Shown: positions 14,294-19,361 of the stretch, in pieces
Position numbering within the stretch: the first letter of the stretch is position 1
Layout of the letters: every line of letters starts with the position of its first letter
Assembly (NCBI GenBank): GCA_023246885.1
Contig: JAHFHN010000001.1
Coordinates: forward strand, 1-19,361
Origin: Microcaldota archaeon
Lineage (GTDB): Archaea; Micrarchaeota; Micrarchaeia; Norongarragalinales; UBA8480
DNA: 19,361 nucleotides
Reading direction: 5' to 3'
Translations under genes and position numbers: made by a program
Notes under the pieces: generated by a model
The model's database searches: none
Told to the model about the DNA's origin: nothing
What the model saw: the letters and a program-made list of their open reading frames with translations, nothing else

Positions 14294-14347
14294 TTGGCAG
14301 CAAAGAAAAAAGTCAAAGCAAAGAAAGGCGCAAAGAAAAAGCGATAA
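14294..14347 (+). CDS. 17-residue Lys/Ala-rich basic peptide
   Basis: TTG start, then AAKKKVKAKKGAKKKR and TAA. Ten of 17 residues are Lys or Arg. The best evidence that it is a gene is GAGGTGA placed 5 nt before the TTG, one of the best ribosome binding sites in the window, together with its own TATA-like element and a following T-run (14394-14401). The sequence resembles the Lys/Ala/Gly tails of histone H1-like and other nucleic-acid-coating proteins, so binding to DNA, rRNA or acidic lipids is plausible. A leader-peptide role is unlikely because the next gene is about 150 bp away with its own promoter. It is too short for standard gene finders. Confidence 0.5.
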   Translation: MAAKKKVKAKKGAKKKR

Positions 14348-14503
14348 TTAAAAATTACATACGGAAATAAACACGTATATTTTTGATGCAGCAATTTTTT
14401 TCTCAACACGTGTTTTGATCTATTCTTTTTTACTTTTTAAATATTTTTCACAGATCCCTCTTTTTACAATAGCATTTTTTAACAATTACTGTTTAGTCTA
14501 CTC
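14348..14503 (+). promoter_or_regulatory. Intergenic region with promoter of the 14504 gene
   Basis: The 156-bp gap contains T-rich tracts, a 10-bp palindrome AACACGTGTT (14405-14414) and a TATA-like CTTTTTAAATATTTTTC (14433-14449). The TATA lies about 55-70 nt before ATG 14504, implying a leader of 30-40 nt without an obvious Shine-Dalgarno sequence. Confidence 0.35.
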
Positions 14504-15169
14504 ATGGCAAAAGTTGTTTTGGTTTGGAATGAGCATCCGACTGAGGTTGTTGCTGGTTTTCATGCTAGGAAAGTAGCGAATATTCTACGCGAAAAGTACG
14601 GGCACGAAGTAGTAGTGGAAAAAACGCCTGTCGGCAAAACTATTTATGGAATGGCACGTGCAGGAACTCCAAAAGAAGCTTTTGAAACACTTTTAAAAGA
14701 TTTTAAGATAAAAGATAGAATATCAGATGAAGCTGCTACTAAACACCTCGCGCCTGTTTTTAACTTTCATAGTTCAAGCCCATCTGTAATGGGGCAAGCA
14801 CAAGAAAGAAATCCTGATGAATTTAATGTAATGGAAGTGAAACAAGGAGATCACTCTCCGTTTAATGGATTTAAAGGCGAAATTCAATTTATTGAATCAG
14901 GACAACACCACTACGTAGAAGTGCCTGGAATTTTAGAAGACCTTCCAAAAAAGAGCAAAGCAAAACAAGAAAAAAGAATTAAAGCAGTTAGAGATGCAAG
15001 ACCACTTGACTGGGACGCGATTGCAGGTACGGATCCAAGCCTAGCGGATCACTATCAACTAAAGCGCACTCCTCTCGGAAAATCCGAACAGCAAAAGTAT
15101 CTTCATCCTGCGATTTCGGAAAAAATCGCTGCAGCTATTCATGAAAGAATAACTGAAAAAAGAAAGTGA
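14504..15169 (+). CDS. Uncharacterised protein, possible M14/AstE-like metallohydrolase
   Basis: A 221-residue soluble protein that I do not recognise by family. It starts with a beta strand into NEHPTE (9-14), where H11 and E14 form an HxxE pair. After a helical part comes FNFHSSSP (H89 at the end of a strand), then QFIESGQHHYVEVPG (H135/H136, E139). The order HxxE, then a strand ending in H, then a strand with a catalytic-type E is that of M14 carboxypeptidases and the succinylglutamate desuccinylase/aspartoacylase group. An amide-cleaving zinc enzyme is therefore possible, but spacing and the missing glycine-rich context leave doubt. The C-terminal third (145-221) is strongly basic and helical, which could bind nucleic acid. 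It has its own promoter and no operon partner. Confidence 0.55.
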   Translation: MAKVVLVWNEHPTEVVAGFHARKVANILREKYGHEVVVEKTPVGKTIYGMARAGTPKEAFETLLKDFKIKDRISDEAATKHLAPVFNFHSSSPSVMGQAQERNPDEFNVMEVKQGDHSPFNGFKGEIQFIESGQHHYVEVPGILEDLPKKSKAKQEKRIKAVRDARPLDWDAIAGTDPSLADHYQLKRTPLGKSEQQKYLHPAISEKIAAAIHERITEKRK

Positions 15170-15207
15170 AAAGTAAAAAGAAAGCAAAAGGAGCTAGAAT
15201 CTAGAGC

Positions 15208-15459
15208 TTAGTTTATTCCAAGTGCTTTTTTGATTGCTGGTACGTCGTAGCCGACAATGATTTTTCCGTCTATGTCAATTACGGGTACGCCCATTTGGCC
15301 GCTTTTCTTTACCATTTCCTCTGCTTTAGCGCCATCTGCGCTGACGTCGTAGTCACTAAATCTTACTTCGTATTTTTTGAAAAAGTCTTTTGCCATGTGA
15401 CAATACGGGCAAGTGGGAGTAGAGTATACGGTTACTTTTGGAATTGTTTTTGAAACCAT
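15208..15459 (-). CDS. Glutaredoxin-like protein
   Basis: An 83-residue thioredoxin-fold protein with VTVYSTPTCPYCHMAKDFF, giving the dithiol active site CPYC. The cis-proline motif is GVPVIDIDG, followed by the usual IIVGYD. This is the NrdH/glutaredoxin pattern of cytoplasmic disulfide reductants. A Shine-Dalgarno-like GAGGTT (15469-15474 on the minus strand) precedes the ATG by 9 nt, and a TATA-like element (TATATATTTTTAT near 15516-15528) lies further upstream. It is transcribed in the same direction as the downstream-encoded flavoprotein but with a 131-bp gap and its own promoter. Its reductant could be a thioredoxin-reductase-like enzyme, as glutathione is rare in archaea. Confidence 0.9.
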   Translation of the reverse strand: MVSKTIPKVTVYSTPTCPYCHMAKDFFKKYEVRFSDYDVSADGAKAEEMVKKSGQMGVPVIDIDGKIIVGYDVPAIKKALGIN

Positions 15460-15590
15460 TTGGAAATCAACCTCGCTTGATTAGCATGTTATTAAGTAAA
15501 AGAGAGAAGGGTAGAATAAAAATATATAGGAATACAGACCGTGAACCCTATTTAAGAAAAAAAAGGAAAAAAATAAAAAATAAAAGAATT

Positions 15591-16832
15591 TTAGCTGAGT
15601 AGTGCTTTTATGTAGAACAGTGGGTTTGAGAAAGCGCTTCGCTCTTGTGGGTTTAGCAAGGAGTTTGAAATTGCCTCTTGAACTGCTTTGCTCTTTGCCG
15701 CTTTGTCAATCACTAGGTTTAACAAGAATTTGTGTTGGCCGATTTTTTGTAGTTTATAACTTGTTTTCAACTCGTTACCAACTTCTCGCCATAGTGCGTC
15801 TTCATATTCTTTGAGCGTTTTAGCAGTGAAATCGTTTTGTTCAAACGCTTTTACAATGTATTCCGCTGCGATTTTGCCGCTGACTAATGCGTTGCCAATT
15901 CCTTCGCCTGTAAAGGGGTCAATTAGAGAAGCTGCATCGCCAATTAGGATGAAGCCATTGCCGTGTGCTTTTTTGTGTTTTGAGCCAACTGGGAGTGACC
16001 AGCTTTTGAAAGGAGTAACTTGTTCTGCGCCTTCGAATCTCGCTTTGAACAATGGGTTTTCTTTAATTGCGCGCATAGTGGCTTCTTGTAAGTTGACTTT
16101 TTTCTTTTTTAAGTCAGTTGTAATCATGCCTGAACCGACGTTTGCCATTCCGTTTGCAAGTGGAAAGATCCAGAAGTAACCTGGAAGTAATTCGTTGATA
16201 AAGTGGAGTTCAATTGTGTCGTTTAAGTTCTTTACTCCCTTGTAATAGCACCTAATAGCAACTATTTGATGTGCTTCGTCGATTTCATCGAGTTTAACTT
16301 TACTTGCTATTACTGATGCTGCGCCGTCTGCGCCAACAACAACTTTTGCTTTGAAAGAGTACTTCTTGCGAGTGGAGGTTTCTAATCCAGTTACGCCGAC
16401 TACTTGGTCGCCTTGCCATAATAAGTCAATTACTTGAAAACCTTCAAGTGTGCGGGCGTATTTCTTTGCATTTTGAAAAATAACGTTGTCAAATACTTCT
16501 CGCCGTGCAACAAATCCAGGTGGCCTTTCGCCGCTTTTGCCTTTTGAATCAATTTTAACAACCCTGCCTTTTGGAGAAGAGAAAGTCACACCATACATTT
16601 CAATGTGTTCTGACTTCGACATTGCAGGCAATGTCCCTAGTTCTGCTAATATTTTAACTGACTTACCACTGATGCCATCTCCGCAGATTTTATCGCGTGG
16701 AAATTTAGCTTTGTCAAGCAAAAGCACATCCTTACCTGCTTTGCCAAGAAAAGTAGCGCATGACGACCCTGAAGGGCCACCGCCTACGATTATTACATCA
16801 AATGCCTGTCCGTCAACTATACCTTCAATCAA
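15591..16832 (-). CDS. Geranylgeranyl reductase family FAD-dependent oxidoreductase
   Basis: A 413-residue flavoprotein with an N-terminal Rossmann motif IIVGGGPSGSSCATFL (14-29), the family hallmark FPRDKICGDGISGK (44-57, C50), a GADGAASVIASKV segment, and the second FAD motif GDAASLIDPFTGEGIGNAL. In archaea, members reduce the double bonds of di-geranylgeranyl-glycerolipids to give saturated membrane chains. The family also includes plant chlorophyll-side-chain reductases and other monooxygenase-like enzymes, so the substrate is inferred from the archaeal setting. It starts at TTG 16832, with a GGGGA purine tract 6 nt upstream; the nearby ATG is followed at once by an in-frame stop, so TTG is the real start. 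Gene order with glutaredoxin and the surface protein gives no further hint. Confidence 0.88.
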   Translation of the reverse strand: MIEGIVDGQAFDVIIVGGGPSGSSCATFLGKAGKDVLLLDKAKFPRDKICGDGISGKSVKILAELGTLPAMSKSEHIEMYGVTFSSPKGRVVKIDSKGKSGERPPGFVARREVFDNVIFQNAKKYARTLEGFQVIDLLWQGDQVVGVTGLETSTRKKYSFKAKVVVGADGAASVIASKVKLDEIDEAHQIVAIRCYYKGVKNLNDTIELHFINELLPGYFWIFPLANGMANVGSGMITTDLKKKKVNLQEATMRAIKENPLFKARFEGAEQVTPFKSWSLPVGSKHKKAHGNGFILIGDAASLIDPFTGEGIGNALVSGKIAAEYIVKAFEQNDFTAKTLKEYEDALWREVGNELKTSYKLQKIGQHKFLLNLVIDKAAKSKAVQEAISNSLLNPQERSAFSNPLFYIKALLS

Positions 16833-16951
16833 GTAACATCCCCTTTTTAAAAAGTTAAAATAGTATTAAAATTTACGCAGAAAAGGAAGTTAAACCTTTT
16901 GTCCTTAGCCGCGTTCAAACTCAGAAACCCCGTTATTGCAAAAAATCACGT
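16833..16951. other. Intergenic gap between surface protein and flavoprotein genes
   Basis: These 119 bp hold an AT-rich stretch with a TATA-like AATTTTAATA on the minus strand (16862-16873), suitably placed for the flavoprotein gene. The rest shows no RNA gene, repeat or open frame that I can support. Confidence 0.35.
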
Positions 16952-19361
16952 TTAACTACTTTTTTCTTCGAGTTTTTCTTCAATAGGTTGCTCTTCTTCA
17001 CCAGCAACAGGCGGCTTCTTCTTACTTAGCATGAAGTAAATACCAGCTACTAATAATAGCAAGACAACTACTGCGCCAGCCACTACTGGAAGGTTTAATC
17101 CACCTTGTGGAGTTGTAACAACTCCCTTTAACCTATCAACTGCACTTGCATTTGGCGAAAGTATATCAGCTGCACCTGCAGCGGTTCCTACATTTGAACC
17201 AACTGAACTGCCACCCCTGCTGCCTGATCCGCCCGCATCTACGTTAGGGCTACGCGTTGATCCACTAGCGCCACTGTCAGTACTTCCGCTAGTATCGCCA
17301 CCTAAGTCACCACCATCTCCGTCAGTTGGTGCATCGGTTGATCCGCCTGCTGATACTCCGGATGATGTGCCCGAGTTAACTGCACCGCTAGTTCCATTAC
17401 TTACACTACCGGACACACTTTCTGGCACGCATTGGTGATCTCTTGGAAGTTCGCTACCAGTACAAAACAGAGGCGTACAAGTTGAATTTACTTCGCCTGG
17501 AGAAACACAGTACTCGAACGATGTACACGAAGCATTAGACGTACACGAAGCCGGTGCTGCGGTTGCTAGTTCTTGGGTATTATCTGGTATCTCATCAACT
17601 ACAAAAACCATTGTTCGATTTGAAGCAGTTAAAGGCGGCTGAGAATCTAATGTTGCAGCGACATCAAAAGTATAATTGCCGATTTCAGTTAAATATAATG
17701 AAAAAGACGAGTCAGTTAAACTACCAGCAACTATGCTATTGGTAGATAGAAGAGGTCCGCCTATTTGACGCCACAAGTAACTTAATTGACCGTCAACGGA
17801 GTCCGTAAGTGCAGTTGCGTTTAAAACAACTATTGACCCGGCATTAACCCATTGATTACCAACTACATCTACAGACAAAGTAGATGGCGTTTGACTTGCT
17901 ACTGCCGCATCCGAAGTTGCTGCAGTTTTAGGAAGGACATTTACAGTAAACTCTCGAATAGCGGGGTACTCGGAGTACTTGGAAGTTACTGTAACGTTAA
18001 ATTTGTATTCACCGATTTCAGTTAAGTTCAAAACATATCTTGCAGTGTAAGTATCAGAAGTAGAACCACTGTATTTGCCAACCGGCGCTATGCTGGTCTC
18101 GTTTGGTGATGGCCCACTCATTTGATTCCAAACAAAAACAATTTCATCATCCTTATAAACTGAATTTACTCTAACCGTCAAATTAACTTGTGACTCTGAA
18201 ATAACTGGAGACGTAGTTTGACTAGTACTTAAAATATCTGGGAACTCAGATAGCGTGGCCGCGGGAGGACTTTGTACAATTACTTTAACTACAGAAACGT
18301 TACTTAGCTTTGGATTGCCTTTGTCAGTTGCATTTACTGTAAAAACGTACACTCCAACTTGCGTGAAGTTTAGATTTAGTACGTTTTCATTAGAGTTTAT
18401 GGTCTTATAGGCTCCGCTTATTCTTTTAACTGCAGATAAGGGAGGAATCTTAGACTCTTGTCTCCATTCAATACTTACAATGCCATCACTATCTTTAGCA
18501 GTAGCGTTCAGCTTAACAGTTGAATTTGCCACAACAATTAAATCACTGGGGTTCCAACTTAATGCGTTTGAAACATTAGTTTTAAGCGCAGGCGCAACCT
18601 TATTACATACATTTGTAACACGGTAGAGCTGTGTTTTGGTTAAAGAATCTTTTGATTTAGCTGAAACAAATATTTCCTTATTTGGGCTTATAATTAACTG
18701 GATAAACCGATCTGATTCAGCTGGATTTAAAGCATATACTCGAGATGCGGCGTTATCCGGTATCGAATACTTGTGAATTGCAGTACTTGTCAAAATGTAT
18801 AATGTAGTATCATCTTTTTGTTGAATTGACTTAATTTCTCCAGCAAAACTAGCAACTTCCACTGGCGCAGATACGCCTGAACTCATATATGGTTGTCTGT
18901 AAAGTTTTCCAGTGTTAGTGCCAAAGTAAAAACTACCGCCCGTTCGCGGTGCAAGAATCGCGGTTGCGAAAGTATTCAAAGGCAACTGTGAACTGCTCAC
19001 TTGGCGCACACCTATTAAATTTCCTGATAGCGGCAAAGTAGATGTGCCTAATGAATAGCGAACTATGTTAGAGGCTAGGGTCAGTACAAGTAAGTTTGTT
19101 CTTGAAGCGGACATTGCATAAACACCGCTATCTATTAGCGAACCGGTTAACGGCCAGGTCCTATTAATGATTAACACTGGAGCGCTAGATAGAGTAGTAA
19201 AAGTAAGTAAATAAGCTGACTTAGTTGTTTGGTCTAAAACAATTGTACTTACTGCTGAACTTTCAGTTGAGGGATAAAGTGTGCTAACGGTAAAATTGCC
19301 GGTTAGCACAGAGCCGTCGATTTTCTTAACGAACTTGAACGGCGCATCTTTACTAGTGTAT
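16952..19361 (-). CDS. Large membrane-anchored surface protein with PKD-like repeats (5' end outside window)
   Basis: The minus-strand frame is open to the window edge; residue numbers count from an internal GTG at 19309. The first 235 residues are short beta-strand repeats with FYFGTNTGKLYR, consistent with a beta-propeller or strand-rich domain. Three PKD/cadherin-like domains follow (about 244-347, 365-458, 476-572), each with a 'W-Q-S/GP' or 'EWRQ' core and ending in a 'G-Y-F-V-A-T' strand. A six-Cys module (589-627, CTSNASC, CVSPGEVNSTC, FC, QC) comes next, then a Ser/Gly/Thr-rich stalk (about 631-715), one transmembrane helix (740-760) and a short KKK-plus-acidic cytoplasmic tail. Many N-glycosylation sequons fit an exported protein. 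Cell-surface adhesion or contact with other cells is the likely role. Confidence 0.85.
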   Translation of the reverse strand, partial: YTSKDAPFKFVKKIDGSVLTGNFTVSTLYPSTESSAVSTIVLDQTTKSAYLLTFTTLSSAPVLIINRTWPLTGSLIDSGVYAMSASRTNLLVLTLASNIVRYSLGTSTLPLSGNLIGVRQVSSSQLPLNTFATAILAPRTGGSFYFGTNTGKLYRQPYMSSGVSAPVEVASFAGEIKSIQQKDDTTLYILTSTAIHKYSIPDNAASRVYALNPAESDRFIQLIISPNKEIFVSAKSKDSLTKTQLYRVTNVCNKVAPALKTNVSNALSWNPSDLIVVANSTVKLNATAKDSDGIVSIEWRQESKIPPLSAVKRISGAYKTINSNENVLNLNFTQVGVYVFTVNATDKGNPKLSNVSVVKVIVQSPPAATLSEFPDILSTSQTTSPVISESQVNLTVRVNSVYKDDEIVFVWNQMSGPSPNETSIAPVGKYSGSTSDTYTARYVLNLTEIGEYKFNVTVTSKYSEYPAIREFTVNVLPKTAATSDAAVASQTPSTLSVDVVGNQWVNAGSIVVLNATALTDSVDGQLSYLWRQIGGPLLSTNSIVAGSLTDSSFSLYLTEIGNYTFDVAATLDSQPPLTASNRTMVFVVDEIPDNTQELATAAPASCTSNASCTSFEYCVSPGEVNSTCTPLFCTGSELPRDHQCVPESVSGSVSNGTSGAVNSGTSSGVSAGGSTDAPTDGDGGDLGGDTSGSTDSGASGSTRSPNVDAGGSGSRGGSSVGSNVGTAAGAADILSPNASAVDRLKGVVTTPQGGLNLPVVAGAVVVLLLLVAGIYFMLSKKKPPVAGEEEQPIEEKLEEKSS

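Noticed and set aside
14405..14414. Palindrome AACACGTGTT as an operator
   Set aside because: It is a single short palindrome with no second copy and no clear relation to the promoter, so chance is likely.
14504..15169. Identification as archaeal D-aminoacyl-tRNA deacylase (DtdA/Dtd2)
   Set aside because: The length was suggestive, but the expected Dtd2 motifs are absent. The visible residues fit an HxxE metallohydrolase layout slightly better.
17150..17420. Tandem DNA repeat in the Ser/Gly-rich stalk region
   Set aside because: The protein is low-complexity, but the DNA shows no regular repeat unit. It reflects composition only.
1..19361. CRISPR array, insertion sequence or prophage
   Set aside because: No regularly spaced repeats, transposase, integrase or terminal inverted repeats were seen. 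Gene content is housekeeping and surface-related.

Overview
The window looks like part of an archaeal chromosome, most likely from a small-genome DPANN-type lineage such as Micrarchaeota or Diapherotrites. That placement is an inference. Archaeal signs are TATA boxes about 25-35 nt upstream of start codons with little or no leader, a tRNA-Glu gene with no encoded CCA and an intron-like insertion in its D-loop, a transketolase split into two genes, a geranylgeranyl-reductase-family flavoprotein (archaeal lipid saturation), an Lrp/AsnC regulator, and a large PKD-like surface protein with a C-terminal membrane anchor. The DNA is AT-rich. Genes are tightly packed, several with 4-bp ATGA overlaps. 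No mobile element, rRNA or CRISPR array is visible.

Layout. 1-566: the 3' end of a MazG-like pyrophosphohydrolase gene and a small two-helix membrane protein. 618-725: interrupted tRNA-Glu(CTC). 881-2949: a membrane-anchored DsbA-like thioredoxin-fold protein overlapping a SufS-type cysteine desulfurase. 2966-4487 (minus strand): a membrane-anchored thioredoxin-like protein, a His/Cys-rich anchored protein and an Lrp/AsnC regulator. 4595-6938: aspartokinase and aspartate-semialdehyde dehydrogenase, divergent from the regulator, with a palindrome between them. 7004-8531: a small secreted protein, a possible HPF-like protein and RpiB. 8659-9954: diaminopimelate decarboxylase. 10051-14156: an apparent operon of a phosphohistidine swivel-domain protein, ribulose-phosphate 3-epimerase, both transketolase halves and a 48-residue Cys-rich protein. 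14294-14347: a 17-residue Lys-rich peptide gene with a strong ribosome binding site. 14504-15169: an uncharacterised protein with possible metallohydrolase residues. 15208-16832 (minus): glutaredoxin and a geranylgeranyl-reductase-like flavoprotein. 16952-19361 (minus): the surface protein, whose 5' end lies outside the window.

How the genes fit together. LysC and Asd make aspartate semialdehyde and LysA performs the last step of the diaminopimelate route to lysine; the middle enzymes are not here. RpiB, Rpe and the two transketolase halves form most of a non-oxidative pentose phosphate pathway. The Lrp-like regulator may control lysC, lysA and the pentose operon, because motifs related to the lrp-lysC palindrome recur upstream of lysA and of the pentose operon. 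Four thiol-redox proteins (DsbA-like, thioredoxin-like, glutaredoxin and the neighbouring Cys-rich protein), with SufS, suggest active disulfide and sulfur handling at the cell surface and in the cytoplasm.
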